64,000 nucleotides of DNA from an uncultured Mediterraneibacter sp. (GCF_944377805.1 NZ_CALWFZ010000007.1:43603-107602); one strand, 5' to 3'. Numbered from the stretch's first letter, positions 25,061 through 32,609 are shown. Made by a program: numbers and translations. Notes: a model not told the origin generated them from the letters alone.

Positions 25061-26419
25061 TTATCCGGCACATGTCAGATTTTTGAATTTGGCGTTGCGC
25101 GTCTGGACAATCTTTTTCTTTTCATCAAGTTTTGAAGTATCATAAGTATAATATTTTTCGTTCACTTCTTCCGTATGCCCCAGCATACTCGCAACGACTG
25201 ATTTAGGCGTTCCGCTGACTTGCAGATCGGAGCTGGTCGTTTTCCTGAGTTTGGTAATACCACCGCCGCAGAGACCGTTTTCTCTGCACATTCTCGTCAT
25301 ACAGTCAGTAATATTTCTGGCATGGGTATACCCGCCGTTTCCGTCAGTGAAAATCCAATCACATAAAATCCCATGTTCAGTCTGCATGTTGCGTATCCGT
25401 GTAAGAAGTTCTGTGATTTGCTCGTCAATAGGATATACTCTGGACTTTTTTGTTTTGGTTTTCCCGACAGAAAACTCATTTCTCAATCGGTTATGTTTTG
25501 CCGATTTGTTAATGCTGATTACACCATTAGCCAAGTCCGACCACTTTAATGTTGCCAGTTCACTTACTCTCATACCTGTGTAAACAGCTAATTCGACAGC
25601 GTAGGCAGGCATATAAGTGGGAGCATTTGTGTAATAGCCTTTTAATGCCTTTAAAATGATTGCAAGTTCATTATCTGTGTAATACCCTTTGTCGGTTCTC
25701 TCTGCCACTACACAATGCTTTGAAAATTCTTTCGCTTCAAGAAATTCCATAGGGTTATCAACAATGATTTTCTCTATTCTTGCATATCGAATCACATTCT
25801 TTATGTAACCAAAGAATTTCCGGCAAGTCTCTTTGCATAGCTCTAGTCTTTTTATAGTTTCCAGTATAAAACGCCGTATGGTGTTTTCATTTATCTGGTT
25901 AATCGGAGTTTCTGCAAAGTCAGTACCTACAAAGAATCTTTTACAGTCCGTATTATATTTGTAAATAGAGTTATCGTCTAATTCCAAATCTTTTACCTTG
26001 CGCCACATATAGTATACTTCCAAAAATGTCGGACAACTGTTTTCTTGATTCTTTTTTTCCTTTTCAGCATTAACGTAGTATTCAACTATTCTATTGTCTA
26101 ATTTTTCCTGACTGATACTTTCTATCTGTTTTCCCTTTGGCTTATCAACTCCCTCTTTTGGTAAATAGCTGTACCATTTGCCGTTTTTACCTTGCCAGTA
26201 GTTATACATTTTTTTGTGTAAATCAAGAACTTGTTTTTTTGTCATGTCAATCTGTTCTTGCATATCCGTCAGTGAAAGTATACCATTTTGCAATTCTTGA
26301 TACAATGCTCTTAGTGCCACAACTCTTACATGGAGAGCGTCCATACATTGGAGAACTTCAAAATCATTCAGCTTAATCACAACGGTCACGCTCTTTTCTG
26401 ATTTTGATGTATGTAACAC
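25061..26419 (-). CDS. Tyrosine recombinase (integrase) of the element
   Basis: Up to 452 residues. A C-terminal catalytic domain is clear: TGMRVSELATLKWSDL (first Arg), a beta-hairpin Lys region, LRKTTSSDL (second Arg), MLGHTEEV (His) and the nucleophile within YYTY. The His normally three residues before the second Arg (HxxR) is Thr here. The N-terminal 150 residues form a core-binding domain and a possible arm-binding region. The start is uncertain: the GTG at 26419 overlaps rep by 47 bases and no strong ribosome-binding site is seen. It ends 66 bases from attL, the usual place for such genes. Confidence 0.92.
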   Translation of the reverse strand: MLHTSKSEKSVTVVIKLNDFEVLQCMDALHVRVVALRALYQELQNGILSLTDMQEQIDMTKKQVLDLHKKMYNYWQGKNGKWYSYLPKEGVDKPKGKQIESISQEKLDNRIVEYYVNAEKEKKNQENSCPTFLEVYYMWRKVKDLELDDNSIYKYNTDCKRFFVGTDFAETPINQINENTIRRFILETIKRLELCKETCRKFFGYIKNVIRYARIEKIIVDNPMEFLEAKEFSKHCVVAERTDKGYYTDNELAIILKALKGYYTNAPTYMPAYAVELAVYTGMRVSELATLKWSDLANGVISINKSAKHNRLRNEFSVGKTKTKKSRVYPIDEQITELLTRIRNMQTEHGILCDWIFTDGNGGYTHARNITDCMTRMCRENGLCGGGITKLRKTTSSDLQVSGTPKSVVASMLGHTEEVNEKYYTYDTSKLDEKKKIVQTRNAKFKNLTCAG

Positions 26420-27260
26420 TGCTGTCTTTCAGATATGTGCCATTGGATATTAGAGATTTTGTATCATATATTTGTCGTGTATACTCTTTTTGAAAGATAA
26501 TATTCTCTTTCTGCAAGTCTGCAAGAATATCATCTGTAAGCATTAGCCTTGTTTCTTTCGGCATTTTCAGATTTTGAGATTTGAAAAACGCCTTTTTCTT
26601 ATGCTCCTTTAATTCAAGGTCTTTTGAAAAATATTTGCTTAAATACCGCCCCCTATTTTCTTTACTGTCCACGTCAATTCGATTTATTTTAATAAATCCA
26701 TGCGACCATAAATTCTGTAATTTTTCTTTTGCCACATACGGAAAATCAAAGAAAATAACATGGTAATGGATTGCTCCACGTTTCTGTTTCTCCCACGTTG
26801 CAATATATTTTAATAGCTGGGTTTTGGTCTGATATATGTAGTAATTTAGACGTTGGATAAAATTTTTAAATTCTCTGTTGGTTACTGTAATATCTTGAAT
26901 GTTATCTCGAAATGTCAACGTTACAAATTTAGTTCTGTCATCAAAATTGCAATCGACAATACGGGCAATTTCCCACCTTGTCTGTTCGTAATGCTTTTGC
27001 TTGCGTTTTAAGCTGTCATATTGCCTGCGGGCTGACATTTCATCAAAAGTTTTGCGTTTGCTTGTTTCTGCTGAATCTTGCTTTGCTGTTGAATGAGTAA
27101 AAATAGGATTTTCATAAATGTATACTTCTTTTGTGGTAGGAGTTTCAATGATTTTCGTATTGTATGCAAAACACTCCGTTGCTTTGCTCACGAAATTCAC
27201 CCCATATCCTATTTTGTAATGGTTCTTCCTATTTTCGGAAGATGTTGTTTTATATATCAA
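26373..27260 (-). CDS. rep: HUH-type rolling-circle replication initiator
   Basis: Up to 295 residues. The rolling-circle motifs are in order: FVTLTFRDN (motif 1), GAIHYHVIFFDFP (HUH-type motif, His-x-His) and RGRYLSKYFSKD (Tyr motif with YxxKY). This matches the REP_ORF2/G2P group that includes filamentous-phage gene II protein and related plasmid Reps. It would nick one strand at the origin and start rolling-circle synthesis. The start is TTG at 27260 or a GTG near 27200 that has AGGA upstream. It is followed directly by the integrase. Confidence 0.88.
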   Translation of the reverse strand: MIYKTTSSENRKNHYKIGYGVNFVSKATECFAYNTKIIETPTTKEVYIYENPIFTHSTAKQDSAETSKRKTFDEMSARRQYDSLKRKQKHYEQTRWEIARIVDCNFDDRTKFVTLTFRDNIQDITVTNREFKNFIQRLNYYIYQTKTQLLKYIATWEKQKRGAIHYHVIFFDFPYVAKEKLQNLWSHGFIKINRIDVDSKENRGRYLSKYFSKDLELKEHKKKAFFKSQNLKMPKETRLMLTDDILADLQKENIIFQKEYTRQIYDTKSLISNGTYLKDSSVTYIKIRKERDRCD

Positions 27261-27291
27261 GTCTAGTCAGAAGAAACATCTTCTCTTTCAA

Positions 27292-27340
27292 TGTCAGACA
27301 GCCAGCGCCTATAACGTTGCCCGGCACTGTCTGTCTGACA
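27292..27340. other. Inverted repeat upstream of rep (candidate double-strand origin)
   Basis: TGTCAGACAG (27292-27301) and CTGTCTGACA (27331-27340), perfect 10-bp arms around a 29-base GC-rich centre. It lies just before rep and lacks a U-run, so a Rep nick site is more likely than a terminator. Confidence 0.45.
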
Positions 27341-27347
27341 AGAGGGA

Positions 27348-27668
27348 TTATTTCATTCCGGCTACTTTGATATTATCTGCTTCTGCCTTGACAGAAAGAC
27401 GTCCGTTATAGAGACTCGCCCATGTCCGTAATCCTTCAAAGGAAACCGGAATTTGCCCTTTCTGTTCAAGCTCTTCATTAGAAATAATCTGACTGGTCGC
27501 TTTTACTCCGACCTTAACCTTTTCAAACTTCAGCTTTGGGAAAAGAACAGTATAGTAAAATCCAAGTTTTTCCTTTGTAGAAAAATCCACCCACTCAGAA
27601 ACTTCTACCAACTGAAATTGTGTTTCCAGTTTATTCGGGTTTAAAATGAAGTCACTTCCTCGAATCAA
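27348..27668 (-). CDS. Small beta-rich protein upstream of rep
   Basis: 106 residues. TTG start with AAAGGTGGTGA upstream. The chain is mostly predicted beta strand with many Lys (FYYTVLFPKLKFEKVKVGVK). I recognise no family. Its position before an HUH Rep is where phage-like and plasmid elements often encode a single-stranded-DNA-binding protein (as gene V next to gene II), but this is a guess from context and composition. It is transcribed from the leftward promoter at 27718-27746. Confidence 0.7.
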   Translation of the reverse strand: MIRGSDFILNPNKLETQFQLVEVSEWVDFSTKEKLGFYYTVLFPKLKFEKVKVGVKATSQIISNEELEQKGQIPVSFEGLRTWASLYNGRLSVKAEADNIKVAGMK

Positions 27669-27686
27669 TATATCACCACCTTTCGT

Positions 27687-27705
27687 ATATCTGAAAATCA
27701 GATAT
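27687..27705. promoter_or_regulatory. Perfect palindrome, candidate repressor operator O1
   Basis: ATATCTGA-AAA-TCAGATAT. It lies downstream of the leftward promoter and 18 bases before the start of the 106-residue gene. Confidence 0.65.
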
Positions 27706-27717
27706 TTAGATATTCAT

Positions 27718-27746
27718 ATGATATACTATGAATTGACGCTTGTCAA
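27718..27746 (-). promoter_or_regulatory. Leftward promoter (small protein, rep, integrase)
   Basis: On the minus strand: TTGACA (27741-27746), a 17-base spacer, TATCAT (27718-27723). Confidence 0.75.
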
Positions 27747-27751
27747 GAAAA

Positions 27752-27770
27752 ATATCTGAATATCCGATAA
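27752..27770. promoter_or_regulatory. Imperfect palindrome, candidate repressor operator O2
   Basis: ATATCTGA-ATA-TCCGATAA, same half-site as 27687-27705 with two changes. It lies between the leftward and rightward -35 boxes. Confidence 0.55.
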
Positions 27771-27775
27771 AAAGA

Positions 27776-27804
27776 TTGACAGACTAAAACTAGTAAAATA
27801 TAAT
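27776..27804 (+). promoter_or_regulatory. Rightward promoter of the XRE repressor
   Basis: Consensus TTGACA (27776-27781), a 17-base spacer, TATAAT (27799-27804). Confidence 0.82.
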
Positions 27805-27834
27805 GGGAGTTATAAAGGAGGTTCAGTTCAAGAT

Positions 27835-28251
27835 ATGAATAAAATAAAAGAATTGCGGAAAGAAAAGAATATCACTGTTGCAGAGCTGGCAAAAGAACTG
27901 GGGATTTCACAAAGTATGCTGACAAACTATGAAAACGGCAACGGAACTCCGAGGGATGAATCTATATGGGAAAAGCTTTCACAGATATTTGGAGTAAGCA
28001 AAAGTCACGTTATGGGACTGACAACAGATATCGAAACGGCAAATAAGGTAAAGCCGTTGAAAGTAGTTGTAGATATGTCACAGCCAGTATCTATCCAGCC
28101 TAAAAATCAGACTGACCTTGACGTATTACTGAAACTGGATTTGATAGACAGTGATGATATGAAAGAAGTATCAGAATTTCTCGATAAACTTTTATCCCAA
28201 GAGAAATACGAGGGTCGAAGAGAAATCAATATAGAATATATCGCAAAATAG
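27835..28251 (+). CDS. XRE-family repressor of the element
   Basis: 138 residues. HTH at about 1-60 (IKELRKEKNITVAELAKELG, SQSMLTNYENGNGTP). The C-terminal half has no protease motif, so it is not a LexA/CI-type self-cleaving repressor. It faces the rep/integrase operon across a region with two palindromes, so it probably represses both its own gene and excision/replication. AAAGGAGG lies 12 bases before the ATG, slightly far. Confidence 0.9.
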   Translation: MNKIKELRKEKNITVAELAKELGISQSMLTNYENGNGTPRDESIWEKLSQIFGVSKSHVMGLTTDIETANKVKPLKVVVDMSQPVSIQPKNQTDLDVLLKLDLIDSDDMKEVSEFLDKLLSQEKYEGRREINIEYIAK

Positions 28252-28273
28252 AAATGTATTCATCCGTGCGCTT

Positions 28274-28316
28274 GCCCAGCCGACCCGCCGCCCTGTTAGG
28301 GACCGTCGCTCTGGGC
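28274..28316. other. GC-rich hairpin in an otherwise AT-rich element (candidate origin)
   Basis: In the 163-base gap 28252-28414, GCCCAG pairs with CTGGGC, CGAC with GTCG, and CCCT-GTT-AGGG closes the top. The block is flanked by TTCATCC (28259-28265) and GGATGAA (28371-28377). It could be a single-strand origin or other structured replication/transfer site. An 80-residue minus-strand ORF across it is not protein-like. Confidence 0.45.
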
Positions 28317-28414
28317 ATCCTGCGGAACGCTGGTCACAGAAAAAACACCAACAAAAAAGTTTTATGGAGTGGATGAACGAATAGCAAACAGTACGCAAAA
28401 CAATGTGCTGTTTG

Positions 28415-28729
28415 TTATTTTTCTCCATACTCAAATCTAACTATTTTGAATGGTTTTCCACCATGACGGAGAAACCATTTTGAATAGTAAAGATTGATTT
28501 CAAGAGTGGTAGGCGTACCGTTAATCTTGTTATGCTCTTTTTCGATTTTTAGAATAGTATCGTCAATTTCCCAATATTTATATACAACCACTTTTAAGGT
28601 AGTGTCTCTCGTATCCTGACTACTTGTAGACATACTGTTAAACACATAATAATCAGGCAGACTGATGTAATACAAAATACCAGCGAACAGACATAATGCA
28701 AAAAATATTGCAACAAATTTCTTTTTCAA
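28415..28729 (-). CDS. Small secreted or membrane-anchored protein of the element
   Basis: 104 residues. A signal anchor at about 4-24 (KFVAIFFALCLFAGILYYI) is followed by an extracellular part of about 80 residues with no known domain. The start is TTG overlapping the stop of the previous gene (TTGA), with GAGGGG upstream, so it is coupled to the 108-residue gene. Function unknown. Confidence 0.7.
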   Translation of the reverse strand: MKKKFVAIFFALCLFAGILYYISLPDYYVFNSMSTSSQDTRDTTLKVVVYKYWEIDDTILKIEKEHNKINGTPTTLEINLYYSKWFLRHGGKPFKIVRFEYGEK

Positions 28730-29052
28730 ATCCCCTCATCTCCTTTGCCTTTAAGCAGTTCTTCAAATGATATGTTGAGATATTTCAAAATTTTTATGCA
28801 ATCCGCAATTCCGGCTAAGTAAGACAAGTTAGAATATTCTATATTTTGTCTGTCACGTGCGTCTAATAGTTGATTTACTATTGTTCTTTGCTCGGCAGAT
28901 AAGGACAAATCCATATATCGTTTTTCTGCAAGATTCTCTTGATCTGCATAATTCTGATAGTCATTGTCAGTTGTAAGTAATGATGATACAGATTCTTCTT
29001 TCATAGATTCCAGTGAGTGTTTGAATACATTATAAAAACCGTTATCAGCCAT
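28726..29052 (-). CDS. Helical orphan protein of the element
   Basis: 108 residues, acidic and helical. It has a conserved-looking C-terminal part (LDARDRQNIEYSNLSYLAGI, then IKILKYLNISFEELL) that resembles short accessory proteins of Clostridial mobile elements, but no family is assigned. Coupled to the following membrane protein. Divergent from the XRE gene at 29203. Confidence 0.7.
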   Translation of the reverse strand: MADNGFYNVFKHSLESMKEESVSSLLTTDNDYQNYADQENLAEKRYMDLSLSAEQRTIVNQLLDARDRQNIEYSNLSYLAGIADCIKILKYLNISFEELLKGKGDEGI

Positions 29053-29130
29053 TGTTACTATCCCCCGATATTATTTGAATACGACAAAGTTACATTTTCC
29101 TGCTTTCTTTTAGACGAATGTTTCTAATGG

Positions 29131-29186
29131 GTGACAAGGAAAATCAAACCTCTGCATATACTCAAAACATAACACCAATCAGTCAC
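29131..29186 (+). promoter_or_regulatory. Regulatory region of the first tandem XRE gene
   Basis: TTTCTAATGGGTGACAA ends near 29137 and AGTCACAA occurs at 29181-29188. The GTGAC...GTCAC arms are 51 bases apart and repeat with the same layout before the second gene (29460-29517). Confidence 0.5.
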
Positions 29187-29202
29187 AAGCGGAGGGAGTA
29201 TA

Positions 29203-29433
29203 ATGCAATGGATTTTACAAGATATACCTTTAGGAAGAAATATTCAAACTGCCAGAATGTCTAAGAATATGACACAAATGCAGGTTGTTGAAAAAATGCA
29301 GTTAATAGGCAGTAGTATTTCCAGAAGTACCTATGCCAACATAGAAACTGGACGCAGAAATATAAAAGCCAGTGATTTACGAGCGTTAAAAGAAGTTTTG
29401 GATGTTGATTATTCTGACTTTTTTAAAGACTAG
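29203..29433 (+). CDS. Short XRE-family regulator, copy 1
   Basis: 76 residues, essentially just an HTH domain (PLGRNIQTARMSKNMTQMQV, SRSTYANIETGRRNIKASDL). GGAGGGAG precedes the ATG. It is a paralogue of the next gene, and even the upstream sequences are similar, so the pair arose by tandem duplication. The targets are probably within the element. Confidence 0.88.
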   Translation: MQWILQDIPLGRNIQTARMSKNMTQMQVVEKMQLIGSSISRSTYANIETGRRNIKASDLRALKEVLDVDYSDFFKD

Positions 29434-29531
29434 AAGTTTCAAACGATTGTTTCTAACTAGTGACAATTTTAGCATACATGTAGCGTATACTCAAGAAAAA
29501 AGTTACCAGTCGGTCACAAATGAGGGTTATA

Positions 29532-29762
29532 ATGCAGAGGGTTATACGTGATGTGCCATTAGGGCGTAATATACAAAACATAAGATTAAAAAAAGGCTTA
29601 ACGCAAGACCAACTTGTTGCTAAAATGCAGATTCGGGGAAGCAGTATGTCACGTAGCACCTTAGCCAATATAGAAACCGGCAGAAGAAATATCAAAGCGT
29701 ATGACTTAAAGATAATGAAAGAAATATTAAATGTGCCTTATGAGGAGTTTTTTGAAAATTGA
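29532..29762 (+). CDS. Short XRE-family regulator, copy 2
   Basis: 76 residues from the ATG at 29532, which aligns with copy 1; an ATG 12 bases earlier is also in frame. The sequence (PLGRNIQNIRLKKGLTQDQL, SRSTLANIETGRRNIKAYDL) is about half identical to copy 1. The dual copies could bind the same operators with different strengths, but that is inference. It is the last gene before attR. Confidence 0.88.
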   Translation: MQRVIRDVPLGRNIQNIRLKKGLTQDQLVAKMQIRGSSMSRSTLANIETGRRNIKAYDLKIMKEILNVPYEEFFEN

Positions 29763-29774
29763 TTTGAAATATAT

Positions 29775-29816
29775 AACGAGGAGTATCTATTCCCAATAGG
29801 ATAGACACTCCTCGTT
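29775..29816 (+). terminator. Hairpin after the second XRE gene
   Basis: AACGAGGAGT pairs with ACTCCTCGTT, with TCTAT/ATAGA inside. The U-run is poor. The rest of the gap 29817-30113 holds attR and the terminator at 30001; I see no gene in it. Confidence 0.55.
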
Positions 29817-29952
29817 GTCAAATACAAATTAACAGATATGCAAGTTCTCCTTTCTGACCGATTGGGTCGCTTGTTTTATTCTGTCGTGGTTGGGTTTTGG
29901 TTGGGATTCAAAAACAGCCCTTACAAAGCCCGTAAATACGTTGTTCGTTGAC

Positions 29953-29990
29953 CGTAGAGGTCGCAGGTTCAAATCCTGTCACTCCGATTT
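29953..29990 (+). repeat. attR direct repeat of the integrated element
   Basis: 38 bases matching the tRNA-Pro 3' end at 36/38. The preceding bases (about 29928-29952) still loosely resemble the anticodon arm. This copy probably holds the original chromosomal tRNA end. Confidence 0.88.
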
Positions 29991-30000
29991 TTTTATTGGG

Positions 30001-30042
30001 ATACCACAAAACCCGTGGATGCGGGCTTTGTGGTATTTTTTT
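30001..30042 (+). terminator. Strong intrinsic terminator beyond attR
   Basis: ATACCACAAA pairs with TTTGTGGTAT, with CCCG/CGGG inside, followed by TTTTTTG. Probably the original terminator of tRNA-Pro, now displaced by the insertion. Confidence 0.88.
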
Positions 30043-30113
30043 GTTACGCTGAAAAGCAGCCAATCCTAAGACCGGCCGCTTCGTGTGTATAAATATTAAA
30101 TTCAAATACAGGC

Positions 30114-30761
30114 TTATAAACTTTTTAAAATTATTGCCAAATTTTCTTTATGCCATGAAGTGCCAATCATTGTTTTGTTCACTTTAAAGGCCAATGTTCC
30201 TTGTGATGTAGTAATTTCTAATTTATAAGACATTAACTTTTTGTTGAATTTAACATCTGTTATTTCTTCCTTTGGAACAAAAAGAAATACATCATTTTCC
30301 AGTCTGCCTGTAATGTTATTTAATCCGATAATAACAATGCCGCTGTCATTAAAATTCATTGCGAAATATTGCATAGAAAGAGCAGTCGCAGCTGAACCAA
30401 GAGCATAAGTGAATTTATTCGGGAATATAACGCCGATAATAGATGCGTTTTCTTTAAATGCGATGTTTTTTTCATTAAGGTATTGTTTAATATCTTGTTC
30501 TTTTAGCATATTATTGTACTCCTGTAAAAGCGAAATTTCAGATCTGAAAAGTATCGGCACAACATCATTGTAAAACTGTCGTGCCTTGGCGATCTTACCC
30601 TCAGTCTCAGACAATTCCTGCTGAAGCTGAAGAAAGTTTGTATTCGCTGTCAGCCTGCCATGACTCCTCCAGACCGCCCCGCCCATGACCGCACGATTAG
30701 TATATACGATTTCTTCCATCAACGCAATGAAAATATAAGCGTGCCTATTCAAATATTCCAC
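30114..30761 (-). pseudogene. LemA-like fragment joined to a PH-like domain
   Basis: 215 residues from a GTG with no clear ribosome-binding site. Residues about 37-70 (LTANTNFLQLQQELSETEGK, KARQFYND) match the core of LemA proteins, but the LemA membrane helix and N-terminal half are missing and are replaced by an unusual start. Residues about 95-215 look like a bacterial PH-type domain (NDVFLFVPKEEITDVKFNK, LAFKVNKTMIG). Either a LemA-PH protein that lost its front or a real fusion; I lean to a degenerate gene. Confidence 0.55.
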
Positions 30762-30812
30762 GTCTTCGCAGGCCTTTTCTGCATTTCATGACGCTTCCTT
30801 CTTATGGACAGA

Positions 30813-31577
30813 TTAGACCTGGGAATTAGCCCGGATGAGTTCCTGCAGAGGAATATGCTCATTGCGATAGCGGGCCTGGGGGTTCTTCTCCGGGATCGTC
30901 AGTTGAATGGCATTATGCGGACAGGCGTGGATGCAAGCCAGACATGTTTGACAACACCCGGGCGTATGCACGGCTCTGCCGTCCACAACACGAATGGAAG
31001 CGGAGGGGCATACCTTTTCACAAACACCGCATCCCACGCAGGCTTCCGTAACGCGCAGCAGATGCTGCCATACATCCGTCGGCATCTGGCTCATGCGCTC
31101 CAGGAATTCTTGATGAGCCGCCCGGTCCTGGTCGGTCACAGGAGCAATCCAATGCCTATGACTGTTTATATCCGTCAGGATATTTGCCAACTGATCTTCT
31201 ACATGTTTATCCAGCAGCTTCTGTTCTGCCATGTCAAAACTGGGCAGCCAGTTATCTACCATCAGAATGACATTGATATAGCTGGCCGCGATCCCATACT
31301 CCTCGCAAAGTTGCTTCGCCAGCTCTGCCGCGCCGCCGTGACGGTTCCCATAGGTAAGTATTATATAGAAATAATTCGTCCGGAATCGGGCACGCTTCAA
31401 AAAATCCTTTACCATAGCCGGCACCTCATGTCCATAAACCGGAGAAACAATGCCGATCTTGTCTGCCGCAAATTCTAACTTCGGCTGATGGATCACCTGT
31501 GGGATACTGAGCGGATTAGAGTCCAGTCTTTTAGCAATATAAAGGCTGTTACCTGTACCGGTAAAATAGAATATCAT
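30813..31577 (-). CDS. EFR1-type ferredoxin (flavodoxin-like plus two 4Fe-4S)
   Basis: 254 residues. Flavodoxin-like N-terminus (FYFTGTGNSLYIAKRL, IGIVSPVYGHEVP) and a C-terminal pair of 4Fe-4S motifs, CVGCGVCEKVCP and CQTCLACIHACP. These proteins are widespread in anaerobic Clostridia and are thought to move electrons; partners are unknown. AGGAGA precedes the ATG. Its promoter has the 19-base spacer and central palindrome of MerR-controlled genes (31659-31689), suggesting induction by a stress or ligand. Confidence 0.9.
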   Translation of the reverse strand: MIFYFTGTGNSLYIAKRLDSNPLSIPQVIHQPKLEFAADKIGIVSPVYGHEVPAMVKDFLKRARFRTNYFYIILTYGNRHGGAAELAKQLCEEYGIAASYINVILMVDNWLPSFDMAEQKLLDKHVEDQLANILTDINSHRHWIAPVTDQDRAAHQEFLERMSQMPTDVWQHLLRVTEACVGCGVCEKVCPSASIRVVDGRAVHTPGCCQTCLACIHACPHNAIQLTIPEKNPQARYRNEHIPLQELIRANSQV

Positions 31578-31658
31578 GACGTCTCTCCTTTCTGATCTTC
31601 TTGCGATTCGCTTCTATCCATATTATAATCCGGTTGAAATTATCGTTTTACAAAACCG

Positions 31659-31689
31659 ATTATAATATCCGATAGTTACAATCGGTCAA
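31659..31689 (-). promoter_or_regulatory. MerR-type promoter of the EFR1 gene
   Basis: On the minus strand: TTGACC (31684-31689), a 19-base spacer, TATAAT (31659-31664). The palindrome CCGAT-AGTTACA-ATCGG (31669-31685) fills the spacer. A second repeat, ATTATAATCCGGTT...AACCGATTATAAT (31622-31666), could form a hairpin in the leader. Confidence 0.6.
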
Positions 31690-31717
31690 GGCTTTTTTGC
31701 AAATTCTTGACACGCCA

Positions 31718-31741
31718 AAGGCCCCACTGAAGTGGAGCCTT
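31718..31741 (-). terminator. Terminator after dapF
   Basis: AAGGCcCCACT pairs with AGTGGaGCCTT; 12 bases past the dapF stop. U-runs are short on both sides. Confidence 0.6.
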
Positions 31742-31752
31742 TTCTTGTAATT

Positions 31753-32589
31753 CTACTCCGGCCACTCTCCGTCGAACACGACTTCCGCCGGACCAGTCAT
31801 ATACACAGTATCCTTTGCCCTGTTCCACTGAATCTGGAGATCTCCTCCCAGAAGTTTTACAGAGACTTCGTCTTCCGTCAGACCGCCCAGCACGCAGGCG
31901 ACCGCTACTGCGCAGGCGCCTGTTCCGCAGGCGAGCGTCTCCCCTGACCCGCGTTCCCATACGCGCATCTGCACCGTATTCCGGTTCAGCACTCTGACGA
32001 ACTCTGTGTTGATCCGATTCGGGAATCGCTCATGGTTCTCGAACTTCGGGCCTATCGTTTCAAGAGGCAGTTCTTTTACGTCCTGGTCTACGAAGATGAC
32101 CGCATGAGGATTGCCCATAGAGACACATGTCATGCGGTACTCTTTCCCGTCCACTGTGATCGGCTCGCCGACAGCTCTCTCGCCTGCTGCCACGACAGGA
32201 ATTTTTGCCGGGCGCAGTTCCGGCCGGCCCATATCCACTCTCACAAGCTTTACTTTTCCGTCTTCCACCGTCAGGTCGAGATGTTTGATTCCACCCAGAG
32301 TCTCCACAGAAATCCGCGTCTTATCTGTCAGTCCGTAGTCGTAGACATATTTTGCCACACAGCGAATACCGTTTCCGCACATCTCTCCCCGGGAGCCGTC
32401 CGCATTATACATCTCCATCTCAAAATCCGCCCTGTCAGAAGGATTGATCATAATGAGTCCGTCCGAGCCGACGCCGAAGTGTCTGTCGCTGATTTTTACG
32501 GCGAGCTCGGAGGGATTGTCTATCTTCTCCTTAAAGCAATTGACATATACATAATCGTTGCCAAGTCCCTGCATTTTTGTAAACTTCAT
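31753..32589 (-). CDS. dapF: Diaminopimelate epimerase
   Basis: 278 residues. Converts LL- to meso-diaminopimelate for peptidoglycan and lysine. Both catalytic cysteines are present, in GEMCGNGIRC and LACGTGACAVA. Start FTKMQGLGNDYVYVN is typical. It follows the ANTAR regulator by 20 bases and ends with a terminator, so it is the end of the glnA-ANTAR-dapF run. Confidence 0.97.
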   Translation of the reverse strand: MKFTKMQGLGNDYVYVNCFKEKIDNPSELAVKISDRHFGVGSDGLIMINPSDRADFEMEMYNADGSRGEMCGNGIRCVAKYVYDYGLTDKTRISVETLGGIKHLDLTVEDGKVKLVRVDMGRPELRPAKIPVVAAGERAVGEPITVDGKEYRMTCVSMGNPHAVIFVDQDVKELPLETIGPKFENHERFPNRINTEFVRVLNRNTVQMRVWERGSGETLACGTGACAVAVACVLGGLTEDEVSVKLLGGDLQIQWNRAKDTVYMTGPAEVVFDGEWPE

Positions 32590-32609
32590 ATTCTGCTTTT
32601 CCTTTCTTT

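Larger units (their letters stand above)
24996..29990. mobile_element. 5-kb integrated rolling-circle element in tRNA-Pro
   Basis: Bounded by a 38-bp direct repeat of the tRNA-Pro 3' end and about 4,995 bp long. Contents in order: tyrosine integrase, HUH-type Rep, a small beta-rich protein, an XRE repressor with divergent operators, a GC-rich hairpin, two small orphan proteins and two tandem XRE proteins. It is visibly AT-richer than the flanks. No relaxase beyond Rep, coupling protein, capsid or resistance gene is seen. The best description is an integrated RCR plasmid or a small integrative/mobilisable element. Confidence 0.85.

Noticed and set aside
28192-28434. 80-residue minus-strand ORF over the GC-rich hairpin
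   Set aside because: No ribosome-binding site, odd composition, and it overlaps both neighbouring genes; the hairpin itself explains the open frame.
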